From NCBI GenBank assembly GCA_030673585.1, contig DAOVIU010000015.1:1-9914 (forward strand): a DNA stretch of 9,914 bases. The letters run 5' to 3'. Position numbers and translations under genes: made by a program. Below are positions 1-5,540 of this stretch, piece after piece; position 1 is the first letter of the stretch, and each line of letters begins with the position of its first letter. The notes beneath the pieces were generated by a model, which was not told the origin of the DNA, ran no database searches, and worked only from the letters and a program-made list of their open reading frames with translations. The DNA is from Pseudomonadota bacterium. GTDB taxonomy: Bacteria; Desulfobacterota; BSN033; G020346125.

Positions 1-25
1 CCTCGACCACCAGGATCTTCTTCAC
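1..25 (-). CDS. Response regulator, N-terminal fragment (partial)
   Basis: Only the first eight codons are inside the window. They read MKKILVVE from a GTG at 25-23, and the next codon begins with G, so an Asp would complete the usual MKKILVVED opening of a CheY-type receiver domain, in which the acidic pair after the first beta strand binds Mg2+ near the phosphorylated Asp. An AGGGGG Shine-Dalgarno stretch lies about 6 to 7 bases before the GTG, and a good promoter lies upstream at 67-95. Seen: start, ribosome site, eight residues. Known: this N-terminus is typical of two-component response regulators. Inferred: the identity, because other nucleotide-binding proteins can start similarly. The output domain is outside the window. 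Confidence 0.6.
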
Positions 26-66
26 GGGCAACCCCCTACAGGGAAACGCTCCGACCCCTACTTGAT

Positions 67-95
67 ATCATAGGTCCCGTAGAAAATCAAGCCAA
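67..95 (-). promoter_or_regulatory. Sigma70-type promoter for the response-regulator-like gene
   Basis: Read on the minus strand, TTGGCT (95-90, 4 of 6 matches to the -35 consensus) and TATGAT (72-67, 5 of 6) are separated by exactly 17 bp. Transcription would start near position 60 and leave a leader of about 35 bases before the GTG at 25. The -35 box overlaps the left arm of a perfect inverted repeat (91-109), so the promoter is probably regulated. Inferred from sequence only. Confidence 0.5.
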
Positions 96-109
96 AACAT
101 TGTTTTGGC
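91..109. promoter_or_regulatory. Inverted repeat, candidate operator
   Basis: GCCAAAAC and GTTTTGGC form perfect 8-bp arms around a 3-bp centre (ATT). The left arm covers the -35 box of the minus-strand promoter at 67-95. This position suits a dimeric transcription factor, as a repressor or as an activator bound just upstream. There is no following T-run and the repeat sits upstream of both flanking genes, so a terminator is unlikely. The regulator is unknown; autoregulation by the response-regulator-like gene is one possibility. Confidence 0.45.
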
Positions 110-144
110 AAATTCCGCCGACTTACTTGCCCTTCCATTGGTCC

Positions 145-189
145 GGGGGGGTCATATTGAAGGGATTTGCACGGGGGTTGTTTTGGGGG
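145..189 (+). other. G-rich tract with four G-runs, possible G-quadruplex
   Basis: Four runs of three to seven Gs (145-151, 162-164, 173-177, 185-189) are separated by loops of 10, 8 and 7 bases. The last runs flank the proposed -35 box of the plus-strand promoter at 178-206. Quadruplex formation with such long loops is only moderately likely. Nothing else explains this tract, which carries no supported gene. Confidence 0.2.
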
Positions 190-206
190 AATCTATTTCC
201 TATAAT
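178..206 (+). promoter_or_regulatory. Promoter with perfect TATAAT for the small membrane protein gene
   Basis: TATAAT at 201-206 is a perfect -10 box. TTGTTT at 178-183, 17 bp upstream, shares only the TTG with the -35 consensus. The predicted start is near 213, about 100 bases before the ATG at 312. The weak -35 and the palindrome at 215-229 suggest an activated or repressed promoter. Together with 26-311 as a whole, this is a divergent control region without a supported gene. Confidence 0.4.
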
Positions 207-214
207 CGCTTACG

Positions 215-229
215 CATTGACAGTCAATG
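215..229. promoter_or_regulatory. 15-bp palindrome, candidate operator
   Basis: CATTGACAGTCAATG is a perfect palindrome with 7-bp arms around a single central A. It begins about 9 bp after the TATAAT box at 201-206, right at the expected transcription start, where a bound repressor would block initiation. A further related half-site, ATTGATG, lies at 238-244. The embedded TTGACA (217-222) has no good -10 box 16 to 18 bp downstream, so I read the element as an operator and not as a second -35 box. Confidence 0.4.
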
Positions 230-311
230 GGGTGGTAATTGATGGGCGAGGAGACTTGATCGCTTCCGAATTCTCCAAGCCCTTGTGTACCCAACCATAT
301 GGGATTACGCC

Positions 312-470
312 ATGTCACTTCGGAATCAGTATATCCTCGGGTTGATCTTGTTTGCCGTTGTCGATGCCATCATCCCTATCCCCTTCGCCGAAATCCTCCT
401 CCTCTACGTCCTTATCAAGAAACCGGATTGGTTTAGGGAAATGGTCGACAGGGTCTACAGCGGAATATGA
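312..470 (+). CDS. Small single-pass membrane protein of unknown function (52 aa)
   Basis: The reading frame opens at 285, but the likely start is the ATG at 312 (residue 10 of the longer reading), which places a short basic N-terminus (MSLRNQ) directly before the hydrophobic part. Residues 7 to about 36 are almost entirely hydrophobic and are interrupted by Asp18 and a PIP motif (residues 22-24), followed by FAEILLLYVLI. The C-terminus is amphipathic: KKPDWFREMVDRVY. That arrangement (helix, Pro-Ile-Pro kink, helix, aromatic charged tail) is coherent for a real inner-membrane microprotein and would be unusual for a chance frame. Only a weak ribosome site (GGGA) is seen. It has its own candidate promoter and converges with trpS, whose stop lies 23 bases away; I find no terminator between them. 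I do not recognise a named family. Confidence 0.55.
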   Translation: MSLRNQYILGLILFAVVDAIIPIPFAEILLLYVLIKKPDWFREMVDRVYSGI

Positions 471-493
471 ACTCAAGGTTAGTTCGATTTTAC

Positions 494-1468
494 CTAGCGA
501 ATGCCGGTTTTGGCCCTCACTTCATCCATCACCTCGACGGCGATCTCCCTGCATCGACTCGCACCCTTATCCAAGGCCTCCTTTACGTAATCGAGGTTTG
601 CTTGAAGCTCCTTTACCCTCTCTCGGATTGGGGCTAAATGGGCCATCATATCCTCATAGAGCACCCTCTTGTGGTCAACGCACCCAATGGCTGCCGTTCG
701 GCAATCCCTGTCTATGTCTTGTAGGTCTTCCCGGCTCTTAAATCCAGTATGGATGGTAAAGATGTTGCACCGATCCGGGTTTCCCGGATCGGTCCGACGT
801 TTTCGGGCTTCATCGGTCACCGCCGTTCGTAACTTCTCCCAGATTTCGCCCTCCGGTTCCGTCAATCCCACGTAATTATCCATGCTCTTGGACATCTTCT
901 TCTTTCCGTCAAGGCCGAGGATCCTGGGGGTATCCGGTGAAAGGACCTGCGGTTCCGGAAAGGTTTCGCCAAATCTCCTGTTGAATTTCCTGGCGACCTC
1001 TCGGGTGAGCTCCACATGTTGAAATTGATCTTCCCCGACAGGGACGAAATGGGCCTTGTAGAGGAGAATGTCCGCCGCCTGGAGAATTGGATAATCCAAA
1101 AGCCCCATATTGATATTGTGGCGATGCTGTTTCGACTTGTCCTTGAACTGGGTCATTCGCTCCACTTCTCCAATGGGTGTAATGCAATTGAAAAACCAGG
1201 TCAGCTCCGTATGCTCCGGCACATGGGATTGTACAAAGAGGGCGCATCTATCCGGATCCAATCCACACCCCATGTTGATAATGGCCGTCTCCAGGATCCG
1301 AGACTGCATCCTACCGGGGTCGAAGTCGATGGTAATGGCGTGGTAATCGACGATACAGTAGATACACTCATAGTCATGGATCAAGGAGACCCAGTTCTGG
1401 ATGGCCCCGAGATAATTACCGATGTGGATTTCCCCCGTTGGCTGAATCCCGCTAAAAATCCGCTTCAT
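494..1468 (-). CDS. trpS: Tryptophanyl-tRNA synthetase
   Basis: Class I aminoacyl-tRNA synthetase that activates tryptophan with ATP and charges tRNA-Trp in the cytoplasm. The 324-residue length is normal for the bacterial enzyme. The HIGH-type motif is HIGN at residues 15-18 after the conserved opening FSGIQPTG. The block YPILQAADILLYKA (126-139) with VGEDQ (144-148) is the tryptophan-binding signature of the family. KMSKS is intact at 191-195. The frame is open from 1507, but the ATG at 1468 matches the family N-terminus and has GGGG seven to eight bases upstream; the 13 extra residues of the longer reading would come from the end of the preceding gene. The gap to the ferritin-like gene is only 10 bases and the ribosome site directly follows that gene's stop, so translation is probably coupled. 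No T-box or trp leader is visible. Confidence 0.97.
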   Translation of the reverse strand: MKRIFSGIQPTGEIHIGNYLGAIQNWVSLIHDYECIYCIVDYHAITIDFDPGRMQSRILETAIINMGCGLDPDRCALFVQSHVPEHTELTWFFNCITPIGEVERMTQFKDKSKQHRHNINMGLLDYPILQAADILLYKAHFVPVGEDQFQHVELTREVARKFNRRFGETFPEPQVLSPDTPRILGLDGKKKMSKSMDNYVGLTEPEGEIWEKLRTAVTDEARKRRTDPGNPDRCNIFTIHTGFKSREDLQDIDRDCRTAAIGCVDHKRVLYEDMMAHLAPIRERVKELQANLDYVKEALDKGASRCREIAVEVMDEVRAKTGIR

Positions 1469-1478
1469 CGCACTACCC

Positions 1479-1934
1479 CTAATACTTGGTGGATTCCAGG
1501 ACGTCATCCTCGTACATCTTCTCGAACCTTAACTTGTGTTTGGCCTCCTCTTGGGCCAACATCTGAAACAACTTCCTTAGGTCCGGATCCTGGCACTTCT
1601 CGGCCGATAGGAGGTATAGATTGTGGGATTTCTCCTCGGTCTTGATGGCGTACCGCAGAATGTCGGGATAATCCATATCCCTGCTGTACGGGACGTCCTC
1701 CAAATATTCGCTAATTTTCAAATCGGGCACTTCACCAGATGGGTAGCTCCTCAACCTCGTCACATCCCATTCTTCCAGCATTTTCTTATGCCCTCGTTCC
1801 TCCTCCGCCAGCTCTTTGAACATCTTTTCCATACCCGGCTTGGCCCGCTCGCTGGCCATCTCATAGAACGTAGCGGCATCCGCCTCTTTTCTGATTGCCT
1901 CTCGCACAATATCCTCAAACGTATCCGGCCTCAT
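1479..1934 (-). CDS. Ferritin-like diiron protein (rubrerythrin-type domain, no rubredoxin)
   Basis: A 151-residue four-helix bundle of the ferritin/rubrerythrin superfamily. Each half has the expected metal-ligand pattern: Glu17, then EXXH at 46-49 (ERGH), in the first half, and Glu100/Glu101, then EXXH at 130-133 (EAKH), in the second. This internal duplication defines a diiron carboxylate site. There are no CXXC pairs, so the rubredoxin iron domain of classical rubrerythrin is absent. Relatives reduce peroxide or handle iron; which applies here cannot be told. The ATG at 1934 has AAAGGGA six bases upstream. The gene follows the L,D-transpeptidase after 77 bases and precedes trpS by 10 bases. 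No strong promoter is seen in the upstream gap, so it may be read from upstream. Substrate and electron donor are unknown. Confidence 0.85.
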   Translation of the reverse strand: MRPDTFEDIVREAIRKEADAATFYEMASERAKPGMEKMFKELAEEERGHKKMLEEWDVTRLRSYPSGEVPDLKISEYLEDVPYSRDMDYPDILRYAIKTEEKSHNLYLLSAEKCQDPDLRKLFQMLAQEEAKHKLRFEKMYEDDVLESTKY

Positions 1935-2012
1935 GTCGTGTCCCTTTCATTCCCAATTGCCCCCCGAAGGAAAGCCTCCCGTTGAGCCCATCCCATCGGC
2001 CATGAACTCCGA

Positions 2013-2579
2013 CTAAGGAAATATGAAAACCAAAGCCCCCTTCGCAACGTAGGGGAAAAATTCCTCTATATCTCCGTTGAAGAGGGAAATGCAGCCCTCC
2101 GTCCAATCGATTTTGGCACGATTGACGGCCTCGGAATAGGTCCCGTGAATACCTATTCCCCCTCCTAATCCGGTACACCCGTCTTCCGTCAAGGGGAGTA
2201 ACCCCTCAGCGCAGGCCTCTCTGTGCCTTTGCACATCGTCCCAGGTCGGGTAATTGAGCAGGATAAACCTCGCCCACTCCTCATGGAACCTCTTCGACAC
2301 GACCCGGAAGACCCCCTCGGGCGTGCAGTTATCCCCCTCGTAAAGCTTCTGACCCTGTGGATTTTTCCCGAAAACCACCGGATATGACTTCACAAACTTC
2401 CCGTCCAGATAGAAAAAGAGCGTTCGTTTCGACTTCATGATGACGATGCTACTGGCCCTCCAGGGGCTGATCTCCCTCTCCTGGCAGATCTCATAGATGG
2501 ATTTGGCATAAGCATCGGACGAGCCAAAGGCGATGAGGAAGGAAAAAAGGACGACGAAAACCTCAAAATCCCTCTTCAA
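2013..2579 (-). CDS. Secreted L,D-transpeptidase (YkuD) family protein
   Basis: YkuD-fold protein that would act on peptidoglycan stem peptides in the periplasm, making or cutting links through an active-site cysteine. I choose the TTG at 2579 (189 residues). From there residues 1-25 form a clean signal peptide (basic KR, hydrophobic core, AYA before the cut). The only ATG upstream (2651) would add 24 Arg-rich residues that are just the other frame of the preceding gene. AAGGAGGAG lies 10 bases upstream. The YkuD domain runs from about residue 45 to the end, with the TPEG motif at 86-89, the catalytic His at 145 (IHGTY) and the nucleophile Cys163 in TEGCISL. The usual motif is S/T-H-G-C; here Glu replaces that His, as in some YafK/ErfK-like members. 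There are four other cysteines in the mature part. The start overlaps the preceding secreted protein by 17 bases, implying coupled translation. Whether it crosslinks, attaches lipoprotein or hydrolyses is unknown. Confidence 0.85.
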   Translation of the reverse strand: MKRDFEVFVVLFSFLIAFGSSDAYAKSIYEICQEREISPWRASSIVIMKSKRTLFFYLDGKFVKSYPVVFGKNPQGQKLYEGDNCTPEGVFRVVSKRFHEEWARFILLNYPTWDDVQRHREACAEGLLPLTEDGCTGLGGGIGIHGTYSEAVNRAKIDWTEGCISLFNGDIEEFFPYVAKGALVFIFP

Positions 2580-3150
2580 TTTTCTTTTGCTCCTCCTTCT
2601 CCTTCTCCTCGAAATACTTCTTGGTCTCCTCCTCTTTCTTGAAGAGTTCAACCGTATCCACCGCGGCGTATTTTATCTCACCATTCTCCTCGTAGTAGTA
2701 ACCCTCCCTCCCCAAATCACGGACCACCCTCCTTTTCTTATAATTTACTGTCTCCTTGGTGTAATAGAAGAAAGGCCTGCTGCGTACGGTTTTCAAGATC
2801 TTCTCCTGCGGAATTGTGGAATTTCCGCTGCGGGACAGGGTTATCTTCAACAGGTCGTTATCCTTTTCGATCACATCGGAAAGGGAGAGGAGATCGGTGG
2901 ACCTGGTGATTTCAATCCTCTTGGTGAGGCGAAAGTCATCTCGATGCTTCTCAAAGGCCTCCCATATAATTCCCAGTTGCTTCTCAAGCCGATCCCTTTC
3001 CTCAATGGACCCGAAGACCCCCCAGTCGACGATGAGCTCCTTTCCGTGACCATCGAACTTCTTCTCGTAGTCCCCTGCCGTCATTCCCCAAGGGGATGTA
3101 GGGAGGGAAAAGACAATGAAAACGAGGAGAAGAATAGGAATTCTTTTCAT
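2563..3150 (-). CDS. Secreted protein of unknown function with charged C-terminal helix
   Basis: 195 residues from the ATG at 3150, which has AAGGG six bases upstream; 15 further residues are open upstream but would precede the signal peptide. Residues 1-25 are a signal peptide (MKR, then a hydrophobic core, ending near GMTAG), so the protein is exported, probably to the periplasm. The mature part has a helical region around 48-72, a central alternating segment (77-125) suggestive of strands, a tyrosine-rich stretch (FYY at 128-130, YYY at 151-153), and a Glu/Lys-rich predicted helix or coiled coil at 167-194. There are no cysteines and no catalytic motif I recognise. It overlaps the L,D-transpeptidase by 17 bases, so the two products are likely made together and may act on the same envelope process. 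That link is inference. No family can be named. Confidence 0.8.
   Translation of the reverse strand: MKRIPILLLVFIVFSLPTSPWGMTAGDYEKKFDGHGKELIVDWGVFGSIEERDRLEKQLGIIWEAFEKHRDDFRLTKRIEITRSTDLLSLSDVIEKDNDLLKITLSRSGNSTIPQEKILKTVRSRPFFYYTKETVNYKKRRVVRDLGREGYYYEENGEIKYAAVDTVELFKKEEETKKYFEEKEKEEQKKIEEGF
2590..2598 (-). promoter_or_regulatory. Ribosome binding site deciding the TTG start of the transpeptidase
   Basis: AAGGAGGAG on the minus strand ends 10 bases before the TTG at 2579. It lies inside the Glu/Lys-rich 3' end of the preceding gene. It supports a TTG start that gives a proper signal peptide instead of the ATG at 2651. Because GAG/AAG codons produce such sequences by chance, this evidence is supportive only. 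Confidence 0.5.
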
Positions 3151-3174
3151 CCCATGCCCTTTTGCTAAAACTAT

Positions 3175-3203
3175 ATCATAAATTCCCGGCCCCATACTGC
3201 TAT
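3175..3203 (-). promoter_or_regulatory. Weak candidate promoter before the secreted unknown gene
   Basis: On the minus strand TATGAT (3180-3175, 5 of 6) lies 17 bp after ATAGCA (3203-3198, 3 of 6). A second -10-like TATAGT (3175-3170) overlaps. Transcription would begin near 3168, leaving a leader of about 18 bases that still contains the ribosome site. The -35 box is poor, so an activator would be needed; the repeats at 3209-3245 are suitably placed. Confidence 0.3.
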
Positions 3204-3208
3204 TTCAG

Positions 3209-3245
3209 TACGGAAACCTCGGGATATTCGATACGGAAATATCCC
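3209..3245. repeat. Direct repeat TACGGAAA and overlapping 8-bp inverted repeat in a 163-bp gap
   Basis: TACGGAAA occurs at 3209-3216 and 3232-3239, 23 bp apart, about two helical turns. GGGATATT (3221-3228) and AATATCCC (3238-3245) form a perfect 8-bp inverted repeat around 9 bases. The first direct-repeat copy ends 6 bp upstream of the proposed -35 box on the minus strand. Tandem sites with this spacing fit an activator dimer. The hairpin lacks a T-run, so it is not a standard terminator. Nothing else is seen in 3151-3313. Confidence 0.35.
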
Positions 3246-3313
3246 CTCAACCCACATCGGGACGGGAAAATCCATCGATCATGCATTGACGAAAACCTGA
3301 TTGATCGCCCAGA

Positions 3314-4717
3314 TCACATTTCCTCCTTTTCCTCCTTGAGGGCCTTTTCGAGTCGCCGGACCTCCTCTTGCATCCCCTCCTTCTCATCACAATATTGTAA
3401 GGCCTTCCTGAGGTGGACGAGGGCGTATCTGGCCTCCCCCCGCTTTTTGAAGTACGTGCTGAAATGTCGGTGAGAATTGCAGCGATCGCCCATTTTCCCG
3501 TAAACCATTGCCAGGCTGTAATACAGGTCGGCAATGTCTGGGTTGATCTCCTTTGCCTTTAGGTAAGAATTCAGCGCAGCTTGTGAATCACCCTTCTCCT
3601 TATAGGCGCGCCCCATGTAATAGAGGCTGAGGCTATCCCGGGGATGAATAACCAGCGATTCTCGCAGGAGGGAAACCGCTTCGTCCAGCCTTCCGTTTGA
3701 GAAATAGCAGATACCCAGCTCCTGGAGTACTCCTCCATCCTGGGGAGATTGACGCCTCGCCCGCTCGAGCTCCCCGATGGCGAGATCCATCCTCCCCATT
3801 TTCTTGTAGGCCAGGGCGAGGCCGTAGAGGGAATCCACATCAGTCGGCTTCCCCTTCAGAATGGATTGAAAATGTGTCACCGCGGTTTGGGCCTCCCTCT
3901 CCTCTACAAAGAGCTTGGCCTGAACGCGTCTCAGATCACTTCCATTCCCCTTTGAGGCCTTTGGGAAGGAATCCCGCAACCTCCCCATGAGGTAGCTAAT
4001 CCGGTCCTCGGTGCCCGGATGAGTCGAGAGGTAGCTCGGAGGGGTTCCGGGGGAATGGAAGCTCATCCGATGGATTTTCTCCAGGAAAGACACCAGTCCC
4101 CACCCATCATAGCCCGCATCCGTGAAGTACTGAAATCCCAATTGGTCCGCCTCCTTTTCATCGTCACGGCCGTATTTCAATGCGAGGGATTGGGTTGCGG
4201 CAACCGAACCCGCCATTATCGCCCCTGCAGCCTCTCCCCCGACAATTACGGCGGCCAAAATTCCCGCTAAGGATGCCAAATTCAATTTCTTCGCCCTCTC
4301 CATCCTCTGGGCGATATGCCTGGCCTTGACATGGGCAATTTCGTGACCCACAACCCCTGCTACCTCATCTTCCGAGGAGGCCATAATGATGAGCCCGCTC
4401 GCCAAGAAGATGTGCCCCCCCGGGATGGCAAAGGCGTTGGGATCGGGACTCTTCACCACATAGAATCGGAACTCATAGGGAGTTGGGCCGATCTCGGAAA
4501 CGATCCGCTCCCCTATTCTCTCCACATACTGCTGAACCGTGGGATCCCGGATGATCTCCAACTGCTTCTCAATCTGAAGCACCACCTTCCGCCCCATCTC
4601 CTTTTCCTTTTCCACCGATAACAGGGCATGGGCATTGGATCTCAAGATGGCCCCTGCGAGCCCGTTAAGCAGGAGGAGGGCTGCCATAACAATGCACCAC
4701 TGGGGTCTCTTCTTCAC
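3314..4717 (-). CDS. BepA/YfgC-like M48 metalloprotease with C-terminal TPRs
   Basis: Periplasmic zinc protease of family M48 with tetratricopeptide repeats, the architecture of BepA, which assists or degrades outer-membrane proteins such as LptD. From the GTG at 4717 it has 467 residues, close to BepA. Residues 1-31 are a signal peptide (KKR, hydrophobic core, NAHA). The protease domain has HEIAH at 125-129 as zinc site and Glu187 in EKEAD as third ligand. A Gly/Ala-rich hydrophobic stretch follows HEIAH (about 148-172). From about 271 to 443 there are four or so TPR units (for example 295-328, 329-362, 363-396), and the end is Glu/Lys-rich. Start choice: the GTG has TAGGA eight bases upstream. 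The ATG at 4753, seven bases after the tatC stop, is an alternative without a ribosome site but with possible coupling. The reading from 4867 has a poly-Arg artefact and is wrong. The biological client is inferred from the family. Confidence 0.9.
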   Translation of the reverse strand: MKKRPQWCIVMAALLLLNGLAGAILRSNAHALLSVEKEKEMGRKVVLQIEKQLEIIRDPTVQQYVERIGERIVSEIGPTPYEFRFYVVKSPDPNAFAIPGGHIFLASGLIIMASSEDEVAGVVGHEIAHVKARHIAQRMERAKKLNLASLAGILAAVIVGGEAAGAIMAGSVAATQSLALKYGRDDEKEADQLGFQYFTDAGYDGWGLVSFLEKIHRMSFHSPGTPPSYLSTHPGTEDRISYLMGRLRDSFPKASKGNGSDLRRVQAKLFVEEREAQTAVTHFQSILKGKPTDVDSLYGLALAYKKMGRMDLAIGELERARRQSPQDGGVLQELGICYFSNGRLDEAVSLLRESLVIHPRDSLSLYYMGRAYKEKGDSQAALNSYLKAKEINPDIADLYYSLAMVYGKMGDRCNSHRHFSTYFKKRGEARYALVHLRKALQYCDEKEGMQEEVRRLEKALKEEKEEM

Positions 4718-4760
4718 TGCTATTTTCCTATGAGGGTAAGTACAAGCTTTCATGGCTGGT

Positions 4761-5540
4761 TTACGACGAGGTGGACGGTTTTTCCTCCTTCGCCTCCTTC
4801 GCCTCCTTCTCCTCCGGCCCCTCCTCTTTCCTCCCGAAAATCCTCGCCATGAGAATGCCGATTTCAAACAGCGCGAAGAGGGGACCCGCCATCATAAACT
4901 GCGTGGCAACATCAGGAGGGGTTAGGAATGCCGCCACGGCAAAAATCAGCAAGATTACGTATTTCCTCTGCCTGGCAAGGGTTTGGGGGCTAACGATCCC
5001 GGCCTTGGATAGGAATATGATGAAAAGGGGCAATTCGAATACGAATCCGAAGGCCAGCAAGAGCTTCGTGCTGAAGGAGAAGTACTCCTTAATGGCCAAC
5101 ATCGGTTGAATATTATTGGCGGCAAAGCCCAGGAGGAACTTAAACCCAAGGGGACAAACGACGTAGTATGCGAAGAGCGTCCCACCCAGGAAGAGCAGTG
5201 AAGAGAAGAAAACGAAGGGAACAACGTACCTCCTTTCCTGGCTATAGAGGCCTGGGGCCACAAAAGCCCAAATCTCGTAGAGGATAACGGGAGCGGAAAA
5301 GAAAATGCTGGCAACAAGGGAAACCTTTAAATAGACGAAAAAGGGTTCCGGAACCCCGGTAAAGATCATGGTGCCCTTCTCCCCCATGATCTTCAAGAGG
5401 GGACGCGATAAGACCTGGAAGAGCTCCTCCTTAAAGAAATAGGAGCCGATGAACCCGATGCCGACCGCGACCAAGCACTTGAGTAACCGACCCCTCAATT
5501 CACCCAGATGGGCGATGAAGGACATCTTGGATTCATTCAT
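4761..5540 (-). CDS. tatC: Sec-independent protein translocase subunit TatC
   Basis: Six-helix inner-membrane receptor that, with TatB, binds twin-arginine signal peptides and recruits TatA for export of folded proteins. 259 residues, normal for TatC. The N-terminal HLGELRGRL (11-19), Glu102 in the SQERRY loop, Glu169 in FELPL and the LTPPD motif (207-211) are all family hallmarks; the two glutamates correspond to the region of conserved acidic residues around 103 and 170 in E. coli. Hydrophobic segments appear near 22-36, 70-95, 106-127, 157-178, 194-208 and 216-233. The ATG overlaps the tatB stop by 8 bases, showing coupling; an AAGGAG lies 12 bases upstream. The last 22 residues are an extra cytoplasmic Glu/Lys-rich tail coded by a tandem repeat. 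The M48 protease gene follows closely. Confidence 0.97.
   Translation of the reverse strand: MNESKMSFIAHLGELRGRLLKCLVAVGIGFIGSYFFKEELFQVLSRPLLKIMGEKGTMIFTGVPEPFFVYLKVSLVASIFFSAPVILYEIWAFVAPGLYSQERRYVVPFVFFSSLLFLGGTLFAYYVVCPLGFKFLLGFAANNIQPMLAIKEYFSFSTKLLLAFGFVFELPLFIIFLSKAGIVSPQTLARQRKYVILLIFAVAAFLTPPDVATQFMMAGPLFALFEIGILMARIFGRKEEGPEEKEAKEAKEEKPSTSS
4784..4815. repeat. Short tandem repeat of a 9-bp unit at the 3' end of tatC
   Basis: CCTCCTTCG occurs at 4784-4792 and 4793-4801, then CCTCCTTCT at 4802-4810 and a partial copy to 4815. In tatC this encodes the EAKEAKEE part of the cytoplasmic tail. Such an array can change length by replication slippage in steps of three codons, so it should stay in frame. 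Confidence 0.6.

Noticed and set aside
102..125. TTGGCA reminiscent of a sigma54 -24 box
   Set aside because: The GC of the -12 box is not found at the required spacing of ten bases after GG.
100..345. Open frame of 81 codons on the plus strand
   Set aside because: It crosses the promoter boxes, the palindromes and the G-rich tract, has no ribosome site and shows no protein-like pattern.
471..493. Terminator between the convergent small membrane gene and trpS
   Set aside because: Only a 4-bp complementarity is present in this 23-base gap, with no stable stem and T-run.
1469..1507. 13-residue N-terminal extension of trpS
   Set aside because: It is the other frame of the diiron protein's last codons; the ATG at 1468 fits the family N-terminus and has a ribosome site.
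1016..1645. Plus-strand open frame of 209 codons opposite trpS and the diiron gene
   Set aside because: It is antisense to two confidently identified genes, and its translation has no recognisable motif or consistent hydrophobic pattern.
2533..3168. Plus-strand open frame of 211 codons with leucine runs, looking like a membrane protein
   Set aside because: The leucines are the antisense reading of Glu/Lys codons in the secreted unknown gene.
3221..3245. 8-bp stem-loop as a terminator after the metalloprotease gene
   Set aside because: There is no T-run on either strand after the stem, and the loop is 9 bases, so intrinsic termination is not supported.
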